From Micromonospora sp. MW-13 (GTDB lineage Bacteria > Actinomycetota > Actinomycetes > Mycobacteriales > Micromonosporaceae): a DNA stretch of 64,000 nucleotides. A program made the position numbers and the translations under genes. Where the stretch lies: NCBI RefSeq assembly GCF_003434305.1, contig NZ_QKKX01000017.1, forward strand, positions 1-64,000, read 5' to 3'. Shown piece after piece: positions 26,630 to 35,447 of this stretch; within the stretch, counting starts at the first letter, position 1; each line of letters starts with the position of its first letter. Below the pieces are notes generated by a model. The model was not told the DNA's origin, did not search any database, and saw only the letters and a program-made list of their open reading frames with translations.

Positions 26630-28375
26630 TCAGCGCCCGAGGCGGCTGCGGACCATCCCGATCACCTCGGTGATCTCCCTGATCCGCAGCACCATGGCCA
26701 GCCCCAGGTACGTCCCGCCGATGACCGCGCCGCCGACCACGATCTGCACCGCCGACTGGACCAGCGTGGGCGCGTCGTCGCCCGGCAGCAGCTTCACCAC
26801 CAGCAACCCGAGGACGGTGGCCCCGGCGGCGGCGACGGCCACCCGCACGAACGTGCCGGCGATCTGCCCCATCCCGATCCGGCCCACCCGGCCGCGCAGC
26901 AGCCACGCCGAGATGACGGCCGCCGCCACGTACGAGACGGCGTTGCCGAGCATCATCCCGGCGGCGGCGAAGCTCGCCGCGAAGAGCGAGAAGAGGCCGA
27001 TCTGCACGGCCACCCGCAGCCCCACCACCGGGATGTTGACCAGGGCCGGGGTCCGGGTGTCCGGCAGCGCGTAGAAGGCGAAGGTGAACAGCTGGCTGAT
27101 CGCGAACGGCACCAGGGCCACGGCCGCCACGACCAGCACCGGGACGGTGTCCCGGGCGTTCTGCTCGGTGAACGCGCCGTGCTGGAACAGGGCGAACGCG
27201 ACCGGGGTGGCGAGCACGGCGTAGCAGACCCCGATCGGGGCGAGGACCGCCGTGACCGTCCGGGTGCCCCGGGACAGGTCGGCGGCCAGGTCGGCGTACC
27301 GGCCGTCGGCCGCGGCGGCGCTCATCCGGGGCATCAGCGCGGTGATGATCGACACCGCGATGATGCCGTGCGCCATCATCAGCAGCAGGAAGACGTTGTT
27401 GTAGATCAGTGGGCCGGCGGCCTTCTCGCCGCTGGCCCGGCTCAGCAGGTTGAACACCACGACCAGGCCGAGCTGGCTGACCGCGACGTAGCAGAACATC
27501 CAGGCACCGAGCCGGCCCAGCTCGGCGAGGCCGAGCTTGCCGAAGTCGAAGCGGAACCGCCACCGGAAGCCGACCTTGCGCAGCGCCGGCAGCAGGCCGG
27601 CGGCCTGGATCGCCACGCCGAGCAGGGTTCCGCCGCCGATCAGCAGGACGCGCCCCAGCGTCATCTCGTTCGGCTCGACGATCTTCGCCCCGAAGATCGC
27701 GATGTAGAGCCCGCCGGTCGCGATCACCACGATGTTGTTGAGGATGGGGGCCCACATCGGGGCCGCGAAGTGCCCCCGGGTGTTCAGCACCGCGCTGATC
27801 AGCGCGCTCAGGCCGGTGAAGAAGATCATCGGCAGCATCAGCCGGGACAGCGCGTTGACCAGGCCGCGGTACTCGCCGGTCTGCTGGTCGCTGGCGTACA
27901 GCCAGGTCAGCACCGGGGCCATCGCCACCGCGAGCACCGCCGCCACGGCCAGCGCGATCACCGCGAGGGTGAGCAGCCGCTGGGCGTACGCCTGGCCCCG
28001 GTCGTCGTCGGTCTTGCGCCGGCGCACCAGCACCGGGACCAGCACGCTGGTCAGGATGCCGCCGAGCAGGAACTCGTACACCATGCCCGGGAAGATCTGC
28101 GCCGTGGTGTAGGCGTCGCCGACCAGGGCCCCGCCCAGCGCGGCGGTGAGCACGAGCGTGCGCAGGAAGCCGGTGCCCCGGCTGACCAGGCTGCCGATCG
28201 CCATCACCGCGCTGTTCGTCGCGGCGCTCGTCTCCGCGACGACCTCCTGCGGCGGCGCGGTCGACTCCATCGCGGGCTGGTTCAGCGGCTCCGCGGAGAT
28301 GAAGGTGGCGTCGTCACCCGGGGGCCGGCCGCCGCCCTGCGCGGCGTTCGCGCTGCGGTAGAGACCGCCGCTCAT
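26630..28375 (-). CDS. murJ: lipid II flippase MurJ (MviN)
   Basis: 581 residues from the ATG at 28375, with GGAGG upstream. About 14 membrane helices of the MVF/MurJ family. Typical features are VSRGTGFLRTLVLTAALG near residue 65, LNTRGHFAAPMWAPILNN, and charged residues in the central cavity segments. It flips lipid II across the membrane for peptidoglycan synthesis. The first 50 residues are a cytoplasmic disordered tail. Unlike the mycobacterial protein it ends after the last helix (IGMVRSRLGR) and carries no kinase-like domain. Confidence 0.95.
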   Translation of the reverse strand: MSGGLYRSANAAQGGGRPPGDDATFISAEPLNQPAMESTAPPQEVVAETSAATNSAVMAIGSLVSRGTGFLRTLVLTAALGGALVGDAYTTAQIFPGMVYEFLLGGILTSVLVPVLVRRRKTDDDRGQAYAQRLLTLAVIALAVAAVLAVAMAPVLTWLYASDQQTGEYRGLVNALSRLMLPMIFFTGLSALISAVLNTRGHFAAPMWAPILNNIVVIATGGLYIAIFGAKIVEPNEMTLGRVLLIGGGTLLGVAIQAAGLLPALRKVGFRWRFRFDFGKLGLAELGRLGAWMFCYVAVSQLGLVVVFNLLSRASGEKAAGPLIYNNVFLLLMMAHGIIAVSIITALMPRMSAAAADGRYADLAADLSRGTRTVTAVLAPIGVCYAVLATPVAFALFQHGAFTEQNARDTVPVLVVAAVALVPFAISQLFTFAFYALPDTRTPALVNIPVVGLRVAVQIGLFSLFAASFAAAGMMLGNAVSYVAAAVISAWLLRGRVGRIGMGQIAGTFVRVAVAAAGATVLGLLVVKLLPGDDAPTLVQSAVQIVVGGAVIGGTYLGLAMVLRIREITEVIGMVRSRLGR

Positions 28376-28487
28376 CTTCCAGCCTCCAAGGGGTACGTCG
28401 GAGCCGGGCACCGGCCCGCACCCCATGACCATAGTCAACCTCCACCGCTTACCCACGCCCGGCGGATCAGTTCCCCCACCGGCCCGA

Positions 28488-28493
28488 TAGGCT
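28488..28493 (+). promoter_or_regulatory. -10 element TAGGCT of the CCA-adding enzyme gene
   Basis: TAGGCT followed by nine bases and the ATG at 28503; there is no Shine-Dalgarno sequence between them, so a leaderless or nearly leaderless mRNA is likely. Confidence 0.6.
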
Positions 28494-28502
28494 GGCGATC
28501 CC

Positions 28503-29966
28503 ATGTTCGAAGCCTCCGCTCCCCACGCCGCCGACCGCCGCGAGCTCACCGCAGCGCAGCGCAACGCCGTCGCCGAACTGCTCCGCGTCTCCCCCGTCGC
28601 CGACGAGCTGGGTCGCCGGTTCGCCGAGGCGGGCCACGAGCTGCACCTGGTGGGTGGTTCGGTACGCGACGCCCTGCTCGGCCGCCTCGGCGACGACCTG
28701 GACTTCTGCACCGACGCCCACCCCGACCAGACCCTGCGGGTCATCAAGGGCTGGGCCGAGTCGATCTGGGAGACCGGCCGCGAGTTCGGCACCATCGGCT
28801 GCCAGCGCGACGGGCTGCGGCTGGAGATCACCACCTACCGCGCCGAGGCGTACGACCAGGTCAGCCGGAACCCGGTCGTCGAGTACGGCACCAACCTGAC
28901 CGACGACCTGAGGCGCCGCGACTTCACCGTCAACGCGATGGCGGTCAGCCTGCCCGGGCACCGGTTCACCGACCCGCACGGCGGCCTCGACGACCTCGCC
29001 GCCAAGGTGATCCGCACCCCCGGCACCCCCGCCGAGTCGTTCGGCGACGACCCGCTGCGGATGCTGCGGGCGGCCCGGTTCGCCGCCCAGCTCCGCTTCA
29101 CCGTCCACCCGGACGTGCGGGCGGCGATGACCCGGATGGCCGCCGACCTCGACCGGATCACCGCCGAGCGGGTCCGCGACGAGTTCACCAAGCTGCTCTG
29201 CGGCGCGGACCCGATCACCGGGCTGCGGCTGCTGGTCGACACCGGGCTGGCCGACCGTTTCCTGCCCGAGCTGACCGGGCTGAAGCTGGAGATCGACGAG
29301 CACGCCCAGCACAAGGACGTCTACGAGCACACGCTCACCGTGGTGAGCAACGCCGTGTCGTACGAGACCGACGGCTGCGACTTCGTCCTGCGGATGGCCG
29401 CCCTGATGCACGACATCGGCAAGCCGGCCACCAAGGCGGTCGGGCCGGACGGCCGGGTCAGCTTCCACCACCACGAGGTGGTCGGCGCCCGGCTGACCAA
29501 GGCCCGGATGAAGGCCATGAAGTACCCGAAGGACGTCACCGCGCAGGTGGTCAAGCTGGTCGGCCTGCACCTGCGCTTCTACGGGTACGGCCGGGGCGAG
29601 TGGACGGACTCGGCGGTGCGCCGCTACGTCACCGACGCCGAGGACCTGCTGTCCCGGCTGCACAAGCTGACCCGTTCGGACTGCACCACCCGCAACCGGC
29701 GCAAGGCCGCCGCCCTGGCGGCGGACTACGACGCGCTGGAGGAGCGGATCGCCCGGATCGCGGCCGAGGAGGATCTGGCCCGGGTCCGCCCCGACCTGGA
29801 CGGCAACGCGATCATGGAGCTGCTCGGCGTGCCGCCGGGGCCGGTCGTCGGCCAGGCCTGGAAGCACCTGAAGGAGCTGCGCCTGGAGCGCGGCCCGCTG
29901 GACCGCGACGAGGCCGAGGCGGAGCTGCTGCGCTGGGCCCGCGAGCAGGGCGTCACGCCGGCCTGA
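28503..29966 (+). CDS. CCA tRNA nucleotidyltransferase / poly(A) polymerase family
   Basis: 487 residues. The class II nucleotidyltransferase head shows HLVGGSVRDALLG (48-60) and the catalytic DLD (65-67), followed by RRDFTVNAMA and the RRAARFAAQL-type helix (DPLRMLRAARFAAQLRF). An HD domain (HDIGKP near residue 300) lies in the C-terminal half. It adds or repairs the 3' CCA of tRNA; a poly(A) polymerase role cannot be excluded from sequence. It is divergent from murJ, as in mycobacteria (pcnA position). Confidence 0.94.
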   Translation: MFEASAPHAADRRELTAAQRNAVAELLRVSPVADELGRRFAEAGHELHLVGGSVRDALLGRLGDDLDFCTDAHPDQTLRVIKGWAESIWETGREFGTIGCQRDGLRLEITTYRAEAYDQVSRNPVVEYGTNLTDDLRRRDFTVNAMAVSLPGHRFTDPHGGLDDLAAKVIRTPGTPAESFGDDPLRMLRAARFAAQLRFTVHPDVRAAMTRMAADLDRITAERVRDEFTKLLCGADPITGLRLLVDTGLADRFLPELTGLKLEIDEHAQHKDVYEHTLTVVSNAVSYETDGCDFVLRMAALMHDIGKPATKAVGPDGRVSFHHHEVVGARLTKARMKAMKYPKDVTAQVVKLVGLHLRFYGYGRGEWTDSAVRRYVTDAEDLLSRLHKLTRSDCTTRNRRKAAALAADYDALEERIARIAAEEDLARVRPDLDGNAIMELLGVPPGPVVGQAWKHLKELRLERGPLDRDEAEAELLRWAREQGVTPA

Positions 29967-29972
29967 GCGTGG

Positions 29973-30014
29973 AAGGGGCTCCGGCCGACGTATTCCGTCG
30001 GCCGGGGCCCCTTT
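29973..30014. terminator. bidirectional terminator between convergent genes
   Basis: Stem AAGGGGCTCCGGCCGACG / CGTCGGCCGGGGCCCCTTT with a five-base loop and a T-run on each strand (A-run on the left arm). It serves both the CCA gene and the flotillin operon. Confidence 0.85.
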
Positions 30015-30020
30015 GTCAGA

Positions 30021-31517
30021 TCAGGCGTCGACCGCGGGCTTGCCGCCGCCGACGGACTGGGCCGCGCCGAGCTTGCCGAGCAGGCCGGCCAGGTCGATGC
30101 CGGTCAGGTCGGTGCCGAGTTGGAGCCCCTGCGCCACGTTGCTCGCCACCGACTTCGTCAGCGAGGACGCCCCGTCGGTGGAGATCACCGTCATCTTGTC
30201 GATCGCGCCGATCGGCGCGCTGGCCGCCTCGACCACCTGCGGCAGCACCCGGACCAGCAGGTCCAGCACCGCCGCCTCGCCGTACGCGGCGAACGCCTCG
30301 GCCTTGCGGGCCATCGCGTCGGCCTCGGCCTGCCCCTTGGCCAGGATGGCCGTCGCCTCCGCCTGGCCCTCCCGCTCGACCGCCTCGGCGATCGCGGAGC
30401 GCCGGCGCTGCTCGGCCTCGCCCTCCTTGGCGCCCTCGATCGCGTTCGCCTCGGCCAGGGCGGCCCGGCGGGCCCGCTCGCCCTCACCGGTGAGCCGGGC
30501 CTGCTCGGCGACGGCCTGCGCGGCGGCGATGGTGGCCTGCCGCTGGGCGTCGGCGTTCAGCACGGCCGCGTTGCGGGCCGCCTCGGCCTCCTGCTCCACC
30601 TTGTACCGGGCGGCGTCGGCCGGCTTGCGTACCTCGGTGTCGAGCTGGCGCTGCTTCAGCTCGGCGTTGCGCTCGGCCACCTTCTGCTGCTCGGAGAGGA
30701 TCGCCTGGTCCCGCTCGGCCTGGGCGAGCGGCCCGGCCGCCGCCGACTTCGCCTTCGCGGCGTCGATCTCGGCCTGGATGGCGGCCTGCTTCAGCGACAG
30801 GTTCCGGTTCGCCTCGGCGATGGCCTCCTCGGCCAGCAGCCGCTCCTGCTCGGCCTGCTGCCGGGCCCGGGCCTCGGCGATCGAGGCGTCCTTGAGCACC
30901 CGGGCCGCCTCCGGCCGCCCGAGGTCCTGCAGGTACGACCCCTCGGCCACGATGTCCTGGAGCTGGAAGGTGTCCAGCACCAGGCCCTGGTTGGTCATCG
31001 AGTGCTCGGCCTCCTCCGCCACCGCGTTGGCGAACGCCGCGCGGTCCCGGATGACCTCCTCGACGGTGAGCCGGCCGACGATCGAGCGCAGCGCGCCGGC
31101 CAGCACCTCGCGGGTGAAGTTGTCGATCTCGCCCTGCTGGTGCAGGAAGCGCTGGGCGGCGGCGCGGATCGCGCCCTCGGTGCCGCCGACCTTGACGATG
31201 GCGACGCCGTGCAGGTCGGCCCGGATGCCCTGCTTGCTCACCGCGCCCTTGATGCCGACGTCGATGCGGCGGCTGGACAGGTCCAGCGACTGGATCTTCT
31301 GCACCACCGGCAGGACGAAGACCGACGCGCCGAGGACGACCTTCTGCCCGGAGTTGTCGGTGGACCGGCCGCCGTCGGCGGTTTGCGTGGTCCGGCCCTT
31401 GCGGCCGGTGACGATGAATGCCTCGTTGGGCCCGGCGACCTTGATCCGGGAGAGCACGAACAGGACGAGGACGACGACGAGGAGAACCGCGCCGCCGATG
31501 GCGATGAGGAGGGGCAT
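30021..31517 (-). CDS. flotillin-like SPFH/PHB-domain protein
   Basis: 498 residues. One N-terminal membrane anchor (2-24), an SPFH domain (about 27-190) and a long Ala/Glu/Gln/Arg-rich coiled coil (205-400) with repeated EAxA and AEA units, as in flotillins that form membrane microdomain scaffolds. The tail reads LTGIDLAGLLGKLGAAQ. It follows the NfeD-like gene with a 55-base gap, and NfeD-flotillin pairing is a known bacterial partnership. Confidence 0.9.
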   Translation of the reverse strand: MPLLIAIGGAVLLVVVLVLFVLSRIKVAGPNEAFIVTGRKGRTTQTADGGRSTDNSGQKVVLGASVFVLPVVQKIQSLDLSSRRIDVGIKGAVSKQGIRADLHGVAIVKVGGTEGAIRAAAQRFLHQQGEIDNFTREVLAGALRSIVGRLTVEEVIRDRAAFANAVAEEAEHSMTNQGLVLDTFQLQDIVAEGSYLQDLGRPEAARVLKDASIAEARARQQAEQERLLAEEAIAEANRNLSLKQAAIQAEIDAAKAKSAAAGPLAQAERDQAILSEQQKVAERNAELKQRQLDTEVRKPADAARYKVEQEAEAARNAAVLNADAQRQATIAAAQAVAEQARLTGEGERARRAALAEANAIEGAKEGEAEQRRRSAIAEAVEREGQAEATAILAKGQAEADAMARKAEAFAAYGEAAVLDLLVRVLPQVVEAASAPIGAIDKMTVISTDGASSLTKSVASNVAQGLQLGTDLTGIDLAGLLGKLGAAQSVGGGKPAVDA

Positions 31518-31572
31518 ACGACTTCCGCTCTGAGGGTGTGAAAGGGGGTTCGGTGGTTCTCTGCGCAGGGAT

Positions 31573-32085
31573 TCAGTAGGTCTCGACGTGCACGCTGGTC
31601 TCGCTCAGGGCTTCCACCACGAAGACCTGGGCACCGACCGGGATCGGGCCGTCGGCGCGGGCGTTGAGCTTCACCGGTTGGCCCGCGACGCGGATCCGGA
31701 CCTCGCCGTACCCGTCCGTCGGCACCGGGGTCACCACCAGGCCGAGCGCGCCGACCAGGTCGTTGCGGCTGGGGGTGGGGTCGGTCCGCATGGCGCGGGC
31801 CGCCCGACTGAGCCGGACCGCGAGCCAGGCCGTGGGCACCGCCGCCAGCGCGCCACCGGCCGCCGCCGCCGCGATCAGCCCGGGGGTGCGCCCGCCGACC
31901 AGCTCGTTGACGATCGCGGCGCCGAAGCCAAAGGCGCCGGTGAATCCGGCGACCGCCTCGACGGACACCGGCCCGTCGACGTCGGGATGGCCGAACTGGA
32001 ACAGCTCCGCGCCGAGCAGGGCCAGCGCCAGCACGGCGACGCCCACCCCGCCGATGATCAGGAAGATGAGTGTCCCCGAGGCCAT
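31573..32085 (-). CDS. NfeD-like membrane protein
   Basis: 170 residues from the ATG at 32085; an in-frame extension to 32496 is not supported. Two or three membrane helices (7-27, 45-65, 70-92) are followed by an OB-fold domain (105-170) ending GAQVFVVEALSETSVHVETY, the NfeD C-terminal pattern. NfeD-type proteins work with flotillins, encoded immediately downstream. Confidence 0.85.
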   Translation of the reverse strand: MASGTLIFLIIGGVGVAVLALALLGAELFQFGHPDVDGPVSVEAVAGFTGAFGFGAAIVNELVGGRTPGLIAAAAAGGALAAVPTAWLAVRLSRAARAMRTDPTPSRNDLVGALGLVVTPVPTDGYGEVRIRVAGQPVKLNARADGPIPVGAQVFVVEALSETSVHVETY

Positions 32086-32248
32086 GACCTGCACGGTAGC
32101 CCTGCCGCGCAAGGTCACCCAAGGCCACCTTCGGGGCACGGATTGCTGGGCCAGTTTCCCGCCCGGTCGGATCGGCGAGCACCGACGTTCCTGCCTGTCT
32201 GGGAGGCCGGGTCGCGGTGCGGTCGGACCGGGAGGGAAGAATGGGGGT

Positions 32249-32728
32249 GTGCGCTGGACCGTTCTCGACTCGCCGATCGGTGAGTTCTCCGTGGCCACCG
32301 ACGACGCCGGGGTGTGCGGCGCGCACTTCGGGCGGGTGGCGGCGGCGACCGAGGCACCCGGCGACGAGTTGTCCGGGCGGGCCGTGGCGGAGCTGCGGGC
32401 GTACTTCGCCGGTGAGCTGACCGAATTCACGGTGCCGGTGGCGGTGCGCCGGGGCTCCGACTTCGAACGGGCGGTGTGGCAGGAGATGACCCGCATCCCG
32501 TACGGGGAGACGTCGACCTACGGCGAGGTGGCCCGGGTGGTCGGCGACCCCGGTGCGGCGCGGGCGGTCGGGGTGGCCTGCAACCGCAACCCGGTCCCCG
32601 TCATCGTGCCCTGCCACCGGATTGTGGGCGCGGGGGCGAAGCTGGTCGGCTTCGGCGGCGGCCTGCCGCGCAAGGTGAAGCTGCTGGAGCTGGAGGCCGG
32701 CGTCGCCCTGCGGCGCGCCTGGTCCTGA
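32249..32728 (+). CDS. ogt: methylated-DNA--protein-cysteine methyltransferase
   Basis: 159 residues from GTG with GGAGGGAAG upstream. Suicidal repair of O6-alkylguanine: acceptor motif VPCHRIV with Cys122, and the helix-turn-helix segment IPYGETSTYGEVARVVG. The N-terminal domain is compact, as in Ogt. It is divergent from the NfeD-like gene. Confidence 0.95.
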   Translation: MRWTVLDSPIGEFSVATDDAGVCGAHFGRVAAATEAPGDELSGRAVAELRAYFAGELTEFTVPVAVRRGSDFERAVWQEMTRIPYGETSTYGEVARVVGDPGAARAVGVACNRNPVPVIVPCHRIVGAGAKLVGFGGGLPRKVKLLELEAGVALRRAWS

Positions 32729-32777
32729 CCGCTGCCGGGGTGTGCGGCGGGAGGGGCGGGTCAGCGAGTTAGACGAG

Positions 32778-33005
32778 TCAGGCGAGACGCCCGGCGCGCA
32801 GGCCGGTGAGGAAGGTGCCCCAGTCGGCGGCGGCGTAGACCAGGACGGGTCCGCCGCGGTCCTTGCTGTCGCGGACGGCGAACCGCCCGCTGCCGTCGCG
32901 CACCGGCCCGGCCTCGACGCAGTTGCCGTCGCCGTTGCCGCTGCGGGTGCTGACGTGCCAGGCCACCGGCAGTGCGGTGCTGGTCGATCGGCCGACGGTC
33001 GCCAT
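32778..33005 (-). CDS. DUF397 protein
   Basis: 75 residues, with the DUF397 pattern WHVSTRSGNGDGNCVEAG then VRDSKDRGGPVL. Such small proteins are the usual partners of Scr1-type XRE regulators in actinobacteria. Its ATG is four bases from the XRE gene stop (33010), so the pair is one unit. The molecular role is not established. Confidence 0.9.
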   Translation of the reverse strand: MATVGRSTSTALPVAWHVSTRSGNGDGNCVEAGPVRDGSGRFAVRDSKDRGGPVLVYAAADWGTFLTGLRAGRLA

Positions 33006-33009
33006 GTGC

Positions 33010-33864
33010 TCACTCCAGACGTGCTTCCAGGTCGAAGAGGATCCGCTGCACGGCGCCGTTACGCAGCGCCGCCCGGCGTAGCCGATCGTAGCGCTGGTGC
33101 AGCGAATCGGCCTTCTCCCCTTCGACCACGACTGTCCCGACGACCGTGGAGATGCAGCCGGCGGGTGGATACGGCCGCCGCATCCGGAAGACATCAAAGG
33201 CACCATTTGGGCTGGCGTGGGCGCCTGCGGCGAGCGGCAGGATCATGATCTCGACGTTCGGCCAGCCGGCCAGCGAACGAAGGTGGGCAAGCTGGGCGCG
33301 CATCACCTCGGATCCGCCGACCGTCCGGCGCAACGCGCCCTCGTCGATGATCGCGGAGAGCCGGATCGGCTCGGGATGGCTCAAGCGCTGCTGGCGGTTC
33401 ATGCGCAGCTCGACGAAGCGTTGGAGTTGGTCGTCGGGAAGGTGCTGGTCGGCGGCCCGGATGACGGCCTCGGCGTACTCCCGGGTCTGGAGCAGGCCGG
33501 GGATCACCGAGTCCTGAAATGAGTCGATTGCGGTGGCGCGGCTCTCCAGCCAGATCCAGTCGATCAATGAGGCGGCGACGTTGGCGCTAAAGCCGTCCCA
33601 CCAGCCCTTTTGCCAGACATCCTGCGCCATCGTCTTGAGGTCGTCGCGTCGTTTGGGGTCGTCGATCCCGCAGACATCGAGGTAGGCCAGCACCTCGGGT
33701 ACCCGGGCCGGCAGCATGCCGGACTCGATCCGGCTGACGGTGCTGGCGTTGCGATTGAGGCATTCACCCACGTCCCGCAGCGTCAGCCGGGCAGCTTCCC
33801 GCATCTCGCGGAGCTGCTGACCAAGCCACTGGGCGCGAAGTGTGGAGGCAAGTTCGTTCGGCAT
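33010..33864 (-). CDS. XRE-family regulator with DUF5753 domain
   Basis: 284 residues from the ATG at 33864 (GGAGA upstream); 17 further codons upstream are possible. The N-terminal helix-turn-helix (about 12-66, LREMREAARLTLRDVGECLNR then STVSRIESG) belongs to the Cro/cI type. A DUF5753 (Scr1-like) effector domain fills residues 90-280. With DUF397 it forms the typical actinobacterial regulator pair. A 12-bp palindrome, TGCAAGCTTGCA (33911-33922), 47 bases upstream may be its operator. Confidence 0.92.
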   Translation of the reverse strand: MPNELASTLRAQWLGQQLREMREAARLTLRDVGECLNRNASTVSRIESGMLPARVPEVLAYLDVCGIDDPKRRDDLKTMAQDVWQKGWWDGFSANVAASLIDWIWLESRATAIDSFQDSVIPGLLQTREYAEAVIRAADQHLPDDQLQRFVELRMNRQQRLSHPEPIRLSAIIDEGALRRTVGGSEVMRAQLAHLRSLAGWPNVEIMILPLAAGAHASPNGAFDVFRMRRPYPPAGCISTVVGTVVVEGEKADSLHQRYDRLRRAALRNGAVQRILFDLEARLE

Positions 33865-34297
33865 CACGTCTCCATTCGTCTGCATCAGCATGGCGAACAG
33901 ATTCCCTTGTTGCAAGCTTGCACCAGTGCTAGATCTGATGCATGCTGCGTGTGGCTGCTGTTACTGAAGGTAATTGGCGGCTGATGGAAGGACCGGGGTG
34001 GGTTGGCTTGGCGGCATGCCCACCCCGGCCCTGGAACGAGCCGAACGGGAGACACATCGCGATGGATGGCGCCCCGGGGAACGACTCCCCGACTGTCTAC
34101 CACGCCGTACCCGCTGCGAGCGGACACCGGCGCGCCTGCGTTGTGCGTACCCCTTCGGTTTTCGGTCGAGGGGTGCGCTGACCCGACAGCGCATCCCTCG
34201 GCACCGAGCCGGGCGGGCGCGTGGACCCCGCCGCGAATCCCCCTCGCGGCGGTGACGGACCGCGCGCCCGCCCCCTTCAGGCGAGGGGTACGCACCG
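33865..34297. other. divergent intergenic region of the accessory island
   Basis: 433 bases. It contains the palindrome TGCAAGCTTGCA at 33911-33922 and an AT-richer stretch around 33900-33970. Open frames at 33974-34255 and 33984-34181 lack family resemblance and good start signals, so I call no gene. Confidence 0.5.
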
Positions 34298-34585
34298 ATG
34301 AGGTTGCACGAGAGCCGGGTACGGCCGGAGAGCCGCGCCGCGTACGAGATCATCGCCGCGCACGTACTCGATCCGGCGGGGCTCTGCCGGGTCTGCCAGG
34401 TCCCGGGACCGTGCCGGCCGGCCAACGCGGCGGCGAACCAACTGGTCGAGTTGGGGTTGCCGGTGTGCCCAGCGGCGGTGCCGGAATCCCGCCTGGCGGC
34501 CCTGCGACGCTGGCGGGCACCGCATCGCCTGTGCTGGGCGCGTCCCCCTATCCCTACCGGCCGCGAGAACTGGCTTGAGTCGTGA
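34298..34585 (+). CDS. small Cys-containing protein, unknown function
   Basis: 95 residues from ATG with GCGAGGGG about ten bases upstream. No family recognised. A possible metal-binding cluster CRVCQVPGPC (about 29-38) lies in an otherwise helical protein. Its TGA overlaps the next GTG start by four bases (GTGA). Codon use is normal for the genome (GC at third positions), which supports that it is real. Confidence 0.65.
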   Translation: MRLHESRVRPESRAAYEIIAAHVLDPAGLCRVCQVPGPCRPANAAANQLVELGLPVCPAAVPESRLAALRRWRAPHRLCWARPPIPTGRENWLES

Positions 34586-34740
34586 CCGGGCGGCGGCTGC
34601 CGGCACTGGTGCGAATTGCCTGGCAGGTGTTGGAGTACCACCGGCACCACCGTTGTCGGGCGTGCTGCGTCGGGAGTTGTTGTCCTGCCGTCGAGGTGGC
34701 GCGGGCCCGGATCAGGGCGTGGCGGCGGTACGGGTCGTGA
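34582..34740 (+). CDS. 52-residue Cys-rich protein, unknown function
   Basis: Starts with the GTG in the GTGA overlap at 34582 and ends in another GTGA overlap with the following gene. It carries a Cys cluster CRACCVGSCC (residues 25-34) between basic helices (LEYHRHHR before, RARIRAWRRY after). No family recognised. Evidence that it is translated is the precise double coupling and third-position GC preference. Confidence 0.6.
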   Translation: MTGRRLPALVRIAWQVLEYHRHHRCRACCVGSCCPAVEVARARIRAWRRYGS

Positions 34741-35042
34741 GCGTCGAGATCAGGGCCGGGGACGTGGTCCAGGTGACCCGGGCTGCCAGCGTCCAGTTCA
34801 TCAGTCGGCCGATCATCGCCCGGGTGATCCGGGTGCGCGACGACTTAATCACCTACCACGGCTGGCGCTGGCTCGATGTCTACCAACTCGATGCGGAGGG
34901 CGACGCGGTCGAGCGCCGGACCATCTACGTGCAGCCGGCCGGGCTCCGCGTCGTCGGCACCCGCACCGAGAGCGGCCCCGGGCGGGTACCGAGGGCACGC
35001 CGTACCGACGCTCCGGCGGACACGCGGCGGATGAATAAGTGA
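34737..35042 (+). CDS. small beta-rich conserved hypothetical protein
   Basis: 101 residues from the GTG at 34737, overlapping the preceding stop. Beta-strand-rich, with alternating hydrophobic pattern (GDVVQVTRAASVQFISRP, then DLITYHGWRWLDVYQLD and TIYVQPAGLRVVG), and a basic tail (RVPRARRT). Function unknown. Third member of the coupled mini-operon 34298-35042. Confidence 0.7.
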   Translation: MSVEIRAGDVVQVTRAASVQFISRPIIARVIRVRDDLITYHGWRWLDVYQLDAEGDAVERRTIYVQPAGLRVVGTRTESGPGRVPRARRTDAPADTRRMNK

Positions 35043-35240
35043 CGGCTGTTACACATTTCGATTCTCATGCTGCCGCACCCGACTTTCCTGTCCAGCCGTT
35101 GGCCGGTACGCGGCCTGCGGGCGGCGCTCGGGAGCAACATCCGAGCAGGTCAACAGGACCCGCTCCACCTAATTTGCGAGGAGGCAGAGAGAGCGCCAAG
35201 CATGATTGACGTGGCCCCTGAAGAGTTATACAAAAGTGGT

Positions 35241-35447
35241 ATGGCCTTCACCCTGACGCTCAAGCCCGAAGTCGAACAGCGGCTCCGTGAGCTGGCCGAA
35301 GCCGAGCACCGCTCGATGCACAAGACCGTCGAGGTGGCGATCCAGGAGTACCTCGAACGTCAAGAACGCAACGAGTGGACCCGCCAGGCAGCCCGGCGGG
35401 TCTTCGCGGAGGACGCCGAGTTCTTCGAGATGTTGGGGGACCGGTGA
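35241..35447 (+). CDS. ribbon-helix-helix-like antitoxin
   Basis: 68 residues. MAFTLTLKPEVEQRL is a strand-helix opening of ribbon-helix-helix (Arc/MetJ) proteins, followed by EAEHRSMHKTVEVAIQEYLE and a C-terminal toxin-binding helix. An earlier in-frame ATG at 35202 exists; I prefer 35241. There is no Shine-Dalgarno sequence. A TTGACG (35206-35211) lies 17 bases before TACAAA (35229-35234), which ends six bases from the ATG, so a leaderless mRNA is possible. It is coupled by GTGA overlap to the toxin gene. Confidence 0.75.
   Translation: MAFTLTLKPEVEQRLRELAEAEHRSMHKTVEVAIQEYLERQERNEWTRQAARRVFAEDAEFFEMLGDR

Noticed and set aside
26573..30493. Very long plus-strand open frame (1306 codons) across murJ and the CCA gene
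   Set aside because: It is antisense to murJ and out of frame with the CCA gene. High GC removes stop codons from shadow frames; the translation is His/Arg/Gly/Pro-rich without domains.
33974..34255. Short frames between the XRE gene and 34298
   Set aside because: No family, no start signal, and they overlap one another in different frames.
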